This document shows positions 1-5,020 of a stretch of 5,095 bases of DNA, piece after piece; position 1 is the stretch's first letter; the number at the start of each line of letters is the position of its first letter. This DNA is from CAYSZB01 sp964435475. Its GTDB lineage: Bacteria > Chloroflexota > Anaerolineae > Anaerolineales > Anaerolineaceae. The notes below the pieces were generated by a model. The model was not told the origin of the DNA. It was given only the letters and a program-made list of their open reading frames with translations, and ran no database searches. Location: positions 1 through 5,095 of the forward strand of contig CAYSZB010000113.1 in assembly GCA_964435475.1 (NCBI GenBank), written 5' to 3'. The translations under genes were made by a program, and so were the position numbers.

Positions 1-1010
1 AAGAATACGGCGCGCAGGGTGATGAAGACAAAGTACATCGCCATGAGGTAGATGGCATCTGCCTTGCCCAGTTTGCCTTTCTTGAAGAAGACGATCGCCC
101 ACAAGATCAGTCCGGTCAGCGTCTCCCAGGGCAGGTCCCACAGGATGAGCGGCCGGGGCACGGCATATTTCGAGACGAGTGCGCCAGCGCCGATGCCGAC
201 CAGCGGGTTGGTGATGTTGCTGCCGATCAGGGTGCCCAGCGAGATGCCGGCTTCTTTCTGCCTGAGGGCGACCAGGGCAGTGGTCAGCTCGGGCAGTGCT
301 GAAGCCACGCCGAGGGTGATCACGCCCAGGAGCGAGCCGCTGACGTTGGTGCGGTCAACGAGGATCTCGGCGATCCGAAGCACCTGCGAGGCGGTCAGGA
401 CGGTGATGGTCATCAGTCCAACCGAAAGTAAGGCATCCACGATGACCTGCTTCCTGGTGCGGGGGATGCTTTCTGAGATATCCTCCGACATGGGGGTATT
501 ATCTTCGGCCTTGTAGAACTTGCGCTCGTCAAAGTAGAGGTAGAGGCTGTAGAGGAGGAAGCTGCCGAAAAGGATCAAGCCATCCCAGCGGGAATAGATG
601 CCGTCCAGGCCTAGGATGATGCACATGACCGTCGAGCCGATCATGGGGCCCATGCTCTTCCACATGAAATAGCGTCTGAACTTGAGCGTGCCACTCAGCA
701 GGACAACCAGGCCGAGGATGAAGGTCTGCTGCACGACGTCCGAGCCAATATTGGAGCCGAGGACGATGGCCGACCCGGTCTGGAAATCCAGCTTGCCAGC
801 CAGGATGTTGACCGAGGCGGTAAGGTGCGAGGTGATCTCGGGGATGGAAGTGGCCAGCGAGACGACCGTCATGCCCATGAAGGTGCTGGAGAGGTTGAAG
901 TAAGCGGCGATGCCGGCCAGTTTCTTGACCGAGAGGTTGGCCGCCAAAACGAGGATCGCGATCAGTGCCACACCCAGAACGATGATAGGGAATAATGCCC
1001 AATTTTCCAT
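1..1010 (-). CDS. Sodium/calcium exchanger family (CaCA) membrane protein, 3' end beyond window
   Basis: An integral-membrane cation antiporter of the Ca2+:cation antiporter superfamily, expected to exchange Ca2+ (or a similar cation) for Na+ or H+ across the cytoplasmic membrane. I translated 336 codons from the ATG at 1010 with no stop, so the C-terminus lies outside the window. Both hallmark alpha-repeats are visible. Alpha-1 covers about residues 43-100, with TSIPE (54-58) and GSNIGSD (85-91). Alpha-2 covers about residues 226-274, with SALPE (237-241) and GSNITNP (263-269). Glu58 and Glu241 are the expected ion-binding acids. Hydrophobic segments fill the rest, and an acidic, charged cytoplasmic-type loop (about 160-187) separates the two halves, as in the family. 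Family members of this type usually run 310-370 residues, so little is missing. The start is supported by AAAGGTT (1016-1022) upstream of the ATG. The gene has its own candidate promoter. The transported ion cannot be told from sequence alone. Confidence 0.9.
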   Translation of the reverse strand, partial: MENWALFPIIVLGVALIAILVLAANLSVKKLAGIAAYFNLSSTFMGMTVVSLATSIPEITSHLTASVNILAGKLDFQTGSAIVLGSNIGSDVVQQTFILGLVVLLSGTLKFRRYFMWKSMGPMIGSTVMCIILGLDGIYSRWDGLILFGSFLLYSLYLYFDERKFYKAEDNTPMSEDISESIPRTRKQVIVDALLSVGLMTITVLTASQVLRIAEILVDRTNVSGSLLGVITLGVASALPELTTALVALRQKEAGISLGTLIGSNITNPLVGIGAGALVSKYAVPRPLILWDLPWETLTGLILWAIVFFKKGKLGKADAIYLMAMYFVFITLRAVF

Positions 1011-1015
1011 TTTTT

Positions 1016-1022
1016 AACCTTT
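1016..1022 (-). promoter_or_regulatory. Ribosome binding site of the cation exchanger gene
   Basis: AAAGGTT on the minus strand, about five bases before the ATG at 1010. It is weaker than the AGGAGG-type sites of the other genes here, but it decides the start: no other in-frame start has a better site nearby. Confidence 0.55.
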
Positions 1023-1069
1023 ACACTAAAACAAGAATGACAAATAATGTCTGAAAATTTAACAGACGG

Positions 1070-1098
1070 ATTATATGACTTAAAGCAAGGTGGAAATA
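1070..1098 (-). promoter_or_regulatory. Candidate sigma70-type promoter of the cation exchanger gene
   Basis: A perfect TATAAT lies at 1075-1070 on the minus strand. At 17 bp spacing the -35 position (1098-1093) reads TATTTC, a poor match to TTGACA. Transcription would begin near 1063, giving a leader of about 53 nt. A weak -35 with direct repeats immediately upstream (1099-1118) is the usual layout of an activator-dependent promoter. The hexamer match is seen; promoter function is inferred. Confidence 0.5.
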
Positions 1099-1118
1099 CG
1101 ATTTAACCGCGATTTAAC
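1099..1118. repeat. 11-bp-period direct repeat next to the exchanger promoter
   Basis: CGATTTAAC occurs at 1099-1107 and again at 1110-1118, a start-to-start distance of 11 bp or one helical turn. The core ATTTAAC occurs a third time at 1057-1063, 44 bp (four times 11) from the copy at 1101. The repeat abuts the predicted -35 position. Tandem 11-bp direct repeats are typical of OmpR/PhoB-class response regulator sites; which regulator binds here, if any, is unknown. Confidence 0.5.
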
Positions 1119-1161
1119 AATTGGCAACGGTGATCGCTTTAAGGCGGGGGAAATGGCGGTT

Positions 1162-1794
1162 TCAGCGCCCGGGCGGTTCGATGTTGTGGAGGGCTTTAAT
1201 GATCAGTTCAACGGCATTGAGGACGGAGAGCTTGTCCATGTTGATGACCAGGTCATAAAGCTCGGGGGTGCGCACGTCTTCGTCGAAGAAGTTCTTGACA
1301 AAGTCGACATGGGCTTTGTCGCGCTCGCGGACGCGCTTTTCGGCGTCTTTGTAGGTCAGCTTGTCGCGGGCCATCCAGGTCTGGATGCGTTTCTCGAGGG
1401 GGGCGATGATGCGCACGCGCAGGACATCCGGCTTGTTGGCCAGGACCACCTGGCTGCCGCGGCCGACGATGACCACGTTGTTGTGGTGGTAGGCAGCTGT
1501 GATGAGCGCGCTGACCTGGTCCACGGAGGGCAGGGCGTTCTCGTCGAAAGAGATCTCTTTTTGGGCCTCGTGTTCGGCATCCAGGGCGCCGTCAAAGGGG
1601 CTGAGGATGCGCTCGAGGAGGGTGCGGGCTCGGGGAAGCTGCTCGGCGGCATCGGTTGCCTCGGCTTTAAGCTGGGCGGCGAGCTGCATCATGAGGGGTT
1701 TTTCGAAGATGACGTAATCGAGCTCTTCGCAAAGGACACGGGCAACCTGGTTGCCGTCGCTACCGGACTGGCGGGAAATCGTTATGACTGACAT
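1162..1794 (-). CDS. Cytidylate kinase-like family protein
   Basis: A 210-residue soluble protein of the 'cytidylate kinase-like' (Cytidylate_kin2) family, related to P-loop nucleotide kinases. The N-terminus ITISRQSGSDGNQVA (4-18) is the family's modified phosphate-binding loop. It keeps the Gly-Ser-x-Gly pattern but has Asn15/Gln16 where true CMP kinases have Gly-Lys-Gly/Thr. Further family signatures are VIVGRGS (108-114), the strand RVRIIAP (126-132), an Arg-rich lid-like helix (about 135-160: KR, ARDK, KRVRERDK) and YDLVINMDKLS (180-190). The start at 1794 is fixed by GGAGG (1800-1804) five bases upstream. The substrate is not established for this family, so CMP phosphorylation should not be assumed; conserved cmk-type catalysis is uncertain without the Walker A lysine. 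The gene lies downstream of the gapped oxidoreductase gene on the same strand and may be co-transcribed with it. No convincing terminator follows the stop. Confidence 0.85.
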   Translation of the reverse strand: MSVITISRQSGSDGNQVARVLCEELDYVIFEKPLMMQLAAQLKAEATDAAEQLPRARTLLERILSPFDGALDAEHEAQKEISFDENALPSVDQVSALITAAYHHNNVVIVGRGSQVVLANKPDVLRVRIIAPLEKRIQTWMARDKLTYKDAEKRVRERDKAHVDFVKNFFDEDVRTPELYDLVINMDKLSVLNAVELIIKALHNIEPPGR

Positions 1795-1799
1795 GGTAA

Positions 1800-1804
1800 C
1801 CTCC
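1800..1804 (-). promoter_or_regulatory. Strong ribosome binding site of the kinase-like gene
   Basis: GGAGG on the minus strand, five bases before the ATG at 1794. It confirms this start. Confidence 0.8.
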
Positions 1805-1814
1805 GTTTAAAGAA

Positions 1815-1889
1815 TCACAAAACTTCAGTATTTGATCGGTCAGGATCGTGCTTATGGGGTAATTTTACATCAAAAGTTGAGCAGGGGAG
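1815..1889 (-). other. A+T-rich segment between the assembly gap and the kinase-like gene
   Basis: These 75 bases are about 41% G+C by my count, clearly lower than the coding DNA around them. Read on the minus strand, two frames stop within the first 24 bases after the gap. The third stays open to a TGA at 1815 (24 codons) with a composition unlike the neighbouring proteins. The segment is therefore probably mostly the intergenic/promoter region of the kinase-like gene, with at most the last few codons of whatever gene lies in the gap. I see -10-like TGTAAAAT (1869-1862) but no matching -35 outside the gap. Confidence 0.45.
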
Positions 1890-1989
1890 NNNNNNNNNNN
1901 NNNNNNNNNNNNNNNNNNNNNNNNNNNNNNNNNNNNNNNNNNNNNNNNNNNNNNNNNNNNNNNNNNNNNNNNNNNNNNNNNNNNNNNNN
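1890..1989. other. Assembly gap of 100 N
   Basis: Exactly 100 N, the conventional placeholder for a scaffold gap of unknown size. It interrupts the opine dehydrogenase-like gene after its first 78 codons. An opine dehydrogenase of usual size (about 350-360 residues) would need roughly 0.8 kb more, so the true gap is probably much longer than drawn, and a further gene could also be hidden. Confidence 0.95.
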
Positions 1990-2225
1990 ACGTCGGCGTC
2001 TTCAAGCGCTGCACCGATCTGGTTGGTGACCATCTCGAGCTTGCCAAAACCGCGTTCGCCTTCCGGGTTATCGAGGTCGATGCCGCCGCGTTGGGCGATG
2101 ACCTCTATGCGGTTGTAGGTGCGGTTGTAGAGGGCGACGCGTTTGCCCATCAGTGCCAGGTGGGCTGCCATGGCTTTGCCGCCATTGCCAGCCCCGATCA
2201 CGGTGAATTTCATGTTTTCCTTCAT
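1990..2225 (-). CDS. Opine dehydrogenase-like NAD(P)-dependent oxidoreductase, N-terminal part only (cut by the gap)
   Basis: The first 78 residues of a Rossmann-fold dehydrogenase; the rest is lost in the N gap. After a four-residue lead, KFTVIGAGNGGKAMAAHLAL (6-25) is the beta-alpha dinucleotide-binding element with GxGNGG (11-16), the pattern typical of the octopine/nopaline/opine dehydrogenase family. YNRT (33-36) ends the second strand; the Arg rather than an acid suggests NADP may be accepted. The stretch ending IGAALEDAD (70-78) leads into the next strand, as in family members. Family enzymes reductively couple an amino acid with a 2-oxo acid, or oxidise the product, in the cytoplasm. 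Substrate specificity sits in the missing C-terminal domain. The gene begins 12 bp after the B12-protein stop, with AGGAG overlapping that junction, so the two are one operon. Ketopantoate reductase is a less likely alternative because of the GNGG pattern. Confidence 0.75.
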
Positions 2226-2230
2226 TGCTT

Positions 2231-2236
2231 GCTCCT
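2231..2236 (-). promoter_or_regulatory. Ribosome binding site of the opine dehydrogenase-like gene
   Basis: AAAGGAGC-type site on the minus strand, in the 12-bp gap between the TAA of the B12-protein gene (2240-2238) and the ATG at 2225. Spacing to this ATG is about six bases, which favours it over the second in-frame ATG four codons later. Confidence 0.7.
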
Positions 2237-2237
2237 T

Positions 2238-3863
2238 TTACAAATAGGCAGCCAGTCGCTGGGACTCGCTGAGGGGTTGGCCTTTTTCGTCGACAGCCTC
2301 ACAGCCGCCGTCGATGATGCGGGTGCGGATGGCGCCGCGGGCGATGGGGCTGTTCTTGAGATGCGGGGCGTCCAAAATACCCAGGCGGACCGCCTGACCC
2401 AGGCTGTGCGGGTCGCTGAGGGGATCAGCCACGGATGGGCTGAGCTGGCGGATCGCGTGGAGGGTGATATTTGCCTGTTCGACCAGGTGGGACACCCGCT
2501 GGTTGATCAGTGGATCATTGGTCATATCGGGCTGGCCTTTGACAGCATTGTCAATAGCCTGGCGTGCCATCAGGGCGGCATCGATCACATCCTGTGCGGT
2601 GGCAGCGTGATCCGCCTCAGTGTGCCCAACGATGTGCACAATGTGGGGTTTGAGCGCCATCTGCAGGTAAATGCTGGCGGAGAGGTGGGCACGGGCGGCA
2701 TTGGGCTCAAGCGGGTAGCTGAGCAGCCCGGTGCGCGTCTGCTTCCAAATGCGAAAATCAGGGGTGGTCAATGGCTTGACCATCTCGAGGATCGCCAGCA
2801 TCTTGGCCAGGTCCATGGCATCGGAGGTGCCGGGCGGGCTGTTGAACATCAGCTGGGCGATGTAATCTTTGACGCTAAAGGCACGGGCGTTGTAAGCAGA
2901 AAGGTAGGCCGAGACCACAAAAAGCACATCCGGGGCATCGCGCATGCCCCAATGGTGCGGCTCGTTGAGCTCCACGGGGATGCCGCGTTCACCATACCAG
3001 CTCATCACACGCTGGTGCTCGGCGATGCTCTCGTCGAGCCCCCAGGGACCGCGACCATCGAGCTGGTTGAACCAGTAGAGCGGGATGGCGCACCAGGCAT
3101 TGTGGATCGTCTGCATGTACATCTCCGCCAGGCGGATAAAGTCGTCGGTGCCAGAGTAGGTGCGAATTAAGGGAAAGTTACCCGTGCGGGTGGCTTTGAA
3201 TATCGCCGCGTAGTCTTCAGCGCTGCGCACCGGGACGCCACCCGCACCCTTCTGGCGCGGGTTCTGACGCTCGGGGTGAAAGAAGTTCTCCTGGGCATCC
3301 TGGTCGATGCCCAAAGAGATGACATCAATCACTTTGGCTTCGGCGATCTTTTGGACGCCTTCCAGGGTGTTCTGTATGGTTGGCAGGCCAAAGTGGTGGC
3401 GCAGGATGGGATAAGGCGCCTTCCAGTGGATGCGGGCAATCGTGTCGGTGGGGTAGGATGCGGCGTTACCGGGGGTGAAAGGCTCACCGCGCAGGTATGC
3501 CATGATCTCTTCTCTCGACTGGCTGCCATCAAAGGTGACATCAAAGAAACCCGGCATGGCCCGGGCGCGGCTGGCGACCGGCGGTGTGCCGCCGAAGGCG
3601 AAACGCACGCCCTGGTGACGCAGGTCATCAGCTGCTTCGGCGAACTCACCCAAAAGGCGTTCGCCGGTCTCAGGGGTCAGGCGGTATGAGACACCCACCA
3701 GGTCGGCTTTTTCATCGCGGACGGCCTGCAGGAAGGTGTCAATAGGCACTGCCGGGCCAAGGAATACGGTGCGCCAGCCGGCAAGTTCTGCCAGGCGCAA
3801 AAAGTTCATCACCCCGGCAACATGCACACACTCCCCCAGTGCACCTGCAACGATGGTTTTCAT
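2238..3863 (-). CDS. Cobalamin-binding carbon-skeleton mutase-like protein (fused B12-binding and glutamate-mutase-E-like domains)
   Basis: A 541-residue cytoplasmic protein. Residues 1-130 read as a B12-binding Rossmann domain: ECVHVAG (11-17) with His14 as the expected lower cobalt ligand, strand WRTVFLGPAVP (30-40), LVGVSYRL (55-62) at the SxL position and FAFGGTPP (88-95) at the GG position. The canonical DxHxxG is CxHxxG here (Cys12 replaces Asp). Residues about 150-440 look like a TIM-barrel catalytic domain: DVISLGIDQDAQENFF (180-195), GGVPVRSAEDY (208-218), LIRTYSGTDDF (232-242), AIPLYWFNQLDGRGPWG (259-275) and GIPVELNEPHHWGMRDAPD (294-312). The pattern of a Trp-Tyr helix, 'G-I/V-x-V/I-N-x-E-P' and a following helix pair recalls the epsilon subunit of glutamate mutase. 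A late motif VGHTEADHAAT (412-422) follows. It heads an operon with an opine dehydrogenase-like gene. It is probably an adenosylcobalamin mutase of unknown substrate. A methylcobalamin methyltransferase is an alternative, but its usual four-helix cap is absent. Confidence 0.7.
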   Translation of the reverse strand: MKTIVAGALGECVHVAGVMNFLRLAELAGWRTVFLGPAVPIDTFLQAVRDEKADLVGVSYRLTPETGERLLGEFAEAADDLRHQGVRFAFGGTPPVASRARAMPGFFDVTFDGSQSREEIMAYLRGEPFTPGNAASYPTDTIARIHWKAPYPILRHHFGLPTIQNTLEGVQKIAEAKVIDVISLGIDQDAQENFFHPERQNPRQKGAGGVPVRSAEDYAAIFKATRTGNFPLIRTYSGTDDFIRLAEMYMQTIHNAWCAIPLYWFNQLDGRGPWGLDESIAEHQRVMSWYGERGIPVELNEPHHWGMRDAPDVLFVVSAYLSAYNARAFSVKDYIAQLMFNSPPGTSDAMDLAKMLAILEMVKPLTTPDFRIWKQTRTGLLSYPLEPNAARAHLSASIYLQMALKPHIVHIVGHTEADHAATAQDVIDAALMARQAIDNAVKGQPDMTNDPLINQRVSHLVEQANITLHAIRQLSPSVADPLSDPHSLGQAVRLGILDAPHLKNSPIARGAIRTRIIDGGCEAVDEKGQPLSESQRLAAYL

Positions 3864-3870
3864 TAATAGA

Positions 3871-3878
3871 CCTCCTTC
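3871..3878 (-). promoter_or_regulatory. Very strong ribosome binding site of the B12-protein gene
   Basis: GAAGGAGG on the minus strand, seven to eight bases before the ATG at 3863. It is close to the full anti-Shine-Dalgarno complement and fixes the start. Confidence 0.85.
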
Positions 3879-3886
3879 GAATAAGA

Positions 3887-3911
3887 CTGGCAGCTAAAAG
3901 CTGTCTGCCAG
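3887..3911 (-). promoter_or_regulatory. Hairpin in the leader of the B12-protein gene
   Basis: CTGGCAG (3887-3893) pairs with CTGCCAG (3905-3911). Inside it, CAGCT (3891-3895) can instead pair with AGCTG (3899-3903) around an AAA loop. The two inner pairings share bases 3891-3893, so they compete or merge into one bulged stem. The structure ends about eight bases before the ribosome binding site. It could modulate translation; no known riboswitch class is recognised, and it is not followed by a T run. Confidence 0.35.
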
Positions 3912-3990
3912 GAGGATGCTGTTCATTTGAACACCAAGGACCTCAATATAGAAACACCAGACTACGACCCATGCCGGGTCAGCTTATTAA

Positions 3991-4031
3991 TCGTGTCATT
4001 ATTTTACACGAAAAAAGGATAAAAAAGTCAG
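3991..4031 (-). promoter_or_regulatory. Possible promoter with overlapping inverted repeat upstream of the B12-protein gene
   Basis: An inverted repeat TCGTGT (3991-3996) / ACACGA (4006-4011), with a 9-bp A+T-rich centre, encloses a -10-like TAAAAT on the minus strand (4006-4001). CTGACT (4031-4026) lies 19 bp upstream as a possible but non-ideal -35. An operator overlapping a -10 box would suit a repressor. The inverted repeat is seen; the promoter call is weak. Transcription from here would give a leader of about 130 nt that includes another small inverted repeat, GACCC/GGGTC (3966-3980), and GTTCA/TGAAC (3921-3932). Confidence 0.35.
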
Positions 4032-4046
4032 AACGCCAATTCTGAC
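4021..4046 (-). terminator. Intrinsic terminator of the MerR-type regulator gene
   Basis: On the minus strand GTCAGAA pairs with TTCTGAC (4046-4040 and 4033-4027) across a six-base loop, directly followed by six T residues (4026-4021) and, after four bases, another T run. This is the standard Rho-independent shape. It lies about 60 bp past the regulator stop and insulates the B12-protein operon from the regulator transcript. Confidence 0.75.
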
Positions 4047-4069
4047 CGTGATCCCCCGATTAAAGAAGT

Positions 4070-4092
4070 GGGGCAGGCTTTGTGCCTGCCCC
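4070..4092 (-). terminator. G+C-rich hairpin just after the regulator gene
   Basis: A perfect nine-base-pair stem GGGGCAGGC (4070-4078) / GCCTGCCCC (4084-4092) with a five-base loop, 14 bases past the regulator stop. On the minus strand it is followed only by ACTTCTTTAAT, an imperfect T tract. It may be a first terminator in tandem with the one at 4021-4046, or an mRNA 3'-end stabiliser. Confidence 0.5.
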
Positions 4093-4105
4093 AAACAATG
4101 GTGGA

Positions 4106-4948
4106 TTATGCCTTTGGCCTGACCGGCACGTAGATATACATCACCGAATCGGGGGCAAAGAAGGTGAACTCTTCATTATAGACCTCCATGTCGAAGCCCG
4201 GTTCAAGCGGCTGGTAAGCCGAGGATGGCAGCCATTCACCATAGATCTTCTGGTAGGTGTCATGCAGGGTATCTGCGGCACCATGATGACGGAAAACCGC
4301 CACTGTGCAGGCCGGCACCTCGCGCACAACCGTCCCGGCAGGCAGATGGGACAGGTTTTCGCGCCTGACCCCGGCGACATATTCAAAAGAGCCGTCCGTG
4401 ACGCCCGGGATCATGCGGCAGACGCCATAGACCTCTTTGGTCGAAGCGGGGCACAGCTCATTGCCACGCCGGTTGAATGCATCCCACAACTTGCTGATCT
4501 CCCCGTGTTCATTCTTCCCTTCATACAACAGACCGACCACCTTAAAAGGCGCGATCTTCTTCAGTTCCAATTCCATTTCTTTCTCCTTGATATTCTTAAT
4601 AAATTGGGGAGCCATCTCCATCGCCTGCAGGTGCAGATCGAGACGCTCGAGCCGTTTCTGGTCGCCGGCAAGCTGCCTGAGGAGCTCCTGGCGCTTGCCC
4701 TTGAAGACCTGGCGCTGCTGATCGGTTGAGAGGTTGTCCTTGAGCAGGTTTTTGACCTGTTTAAGCGAGAAACCCATGGCTTTGAAGTCCAAAATGCGCC
4801 TGACCTGCTGCACCTGGCTTTCCTCGTAATAGCGGTAACTGGTGTACTTATCAATCCAGTAGGGGCTGATCAACCCAAGACGCTCGTAGTGGCGCAGCGC
4901 TTTGACCGTCAACCCGGTCGCTTTTGAAAACTCTCCGATCTTCAGCAT
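4106..4948 (-). CDS. MerR-family transcriptional regulator with GyrI-like effector-binding domain (BmrR type)
   Basis: A 280-residue cytoplasmic activator/repressor. The N-terminal winged helix-turn-helix is unmistakable: LKIGEFSKATGLTVKALRHY (2-21), ERLGLISP (22-29), YRYYEESQVQQVRRILDFKAMGFSLKQV (38-65 region). A long charged dimerisation helix follows (about 75-118), rich in Gln, Lys, Arg and Leu. Residues about 126-280 match the AraC-effector/GyrI-like domain found in BmrR: LKKIAPFKVVGLLYEG near its start, AGTVVREVPACTVAVFRHHG (204-223), and FDMEVYNEEF (252-261), where Glu255 occupies the place of the conserved effector-contacting glutamate. Such regulators sense lipophilic cations or other small hydrophobic ligands and untwist promoters with 19-bp spacers; exactly such a promoter lies upstream. 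No metal-binding cysteine pattern of MerR/CueR type is present. The start at 4948 has GAGG seven bases upstream. It is monocistronic, ending at a terminator. The effector and any target beyond its own promoter are unknown. Confidence 0.92.
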   Translation of the reverse strand: MLKIGEFSKATGLTVKALRHYERLGLISPYWIDKYTSYRYYEESQVQQVRRILDFKAMGFSLKQVKNLLKDNLSTDQQRQVFKGKRQELLRQLAGDQKRLERLDLHLQAMEMAPQFIKNIKEKEMELELKKIAPFKVVGLLYEGKNEHGEISKLWDAFNRRGNELCPASTKEVYGVCRMIPGVTDGSFEYVAGVRRENLSHLPAGTVVREVPACTVAVFRHHGAADTLHDTYQKIYGEWLPSSAYQPLEPGFDMEVYNEEFTFFAPDSVMYIYVPVRPKA

Positions 4949-4989
4949 ATCCTATCCTCAAAATTGTCCTTGTCTGGCCTGACTGGTAT

Positions 4990-5020
4990 AGTGTACATCC
5001 TCCCCCTGGGGGAGAGTCAA
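4990..5020 (-). promoter_or_regulatory. MerR-type promoter of the regulator gene with 19-bp spacer
   Basis: On the minus strand TTGACT (5020-5015) and TACACT (4995-4990) are separated by exactly 19 bp, two more than the sigma70 optimum. This is the defining spacing of promoters activated by MerR-family proteins through DNA distortion. The spacer holds the palindrome at 5000-5014. Transcription would start near 4983, leaving a leader of about 35 nt before the regulator ATG, so autoregulation is likely. Confidence 0.85.
5000..5014. promoter_or_regulatory. Operator palindrome of the MerR-type regulator
   Basis: CTCCCCC-T-GGGGGAG, seven-base perfect arms around one central base, lying inside the 19-bp spacer. 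The C-run/G-run dyad with outer CT/AG is the type seen in BmrR- and TipA-like operators, which fits the BmrR-like architecture of the gene it precedes. No second copy occurs in the window. Confidence 0.85.

Noticed and set aside
52..516. A plus-strand open frame antisense to the exchanger gene
   Set aside because: The minus strand here encodes the second alpha-repeat of a CaCA exchanger, so this is a mirror frame.
1090..1791. A 233-codon plus-strand open frame antisense to the kinase-like gene
   Set aside because: Its sequence is repetitive in Val, Gly, Asp and Glu, as expected of a codon-bias mirror, and the minus strand carries a clear family member with a strong ribosome binding site.
2091..3170. 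A long plus-strand open frame (359 codons) antisense to the B12-protein gene
   Set aside because: It has no ribosome binding site, resembles no family I know, and arises from the G+C-rich codon usage of the minus-strand gene, whose domains are recognisable.
3864..4020. A cobalamin riboswitch before the B12-protein gene
   Set aside because: The leader has hairpins and a GCTGCCAG-like stretch, but the B12-box core and the surrounding conserved elements of the class are not present.
4082..4729. A 215-codon plus-strand open frame antisense to the regulator
   Set aside because: It starts inside the terminator hairpin, has no ribosome binding site and mirrors a clear MerR-family gene.
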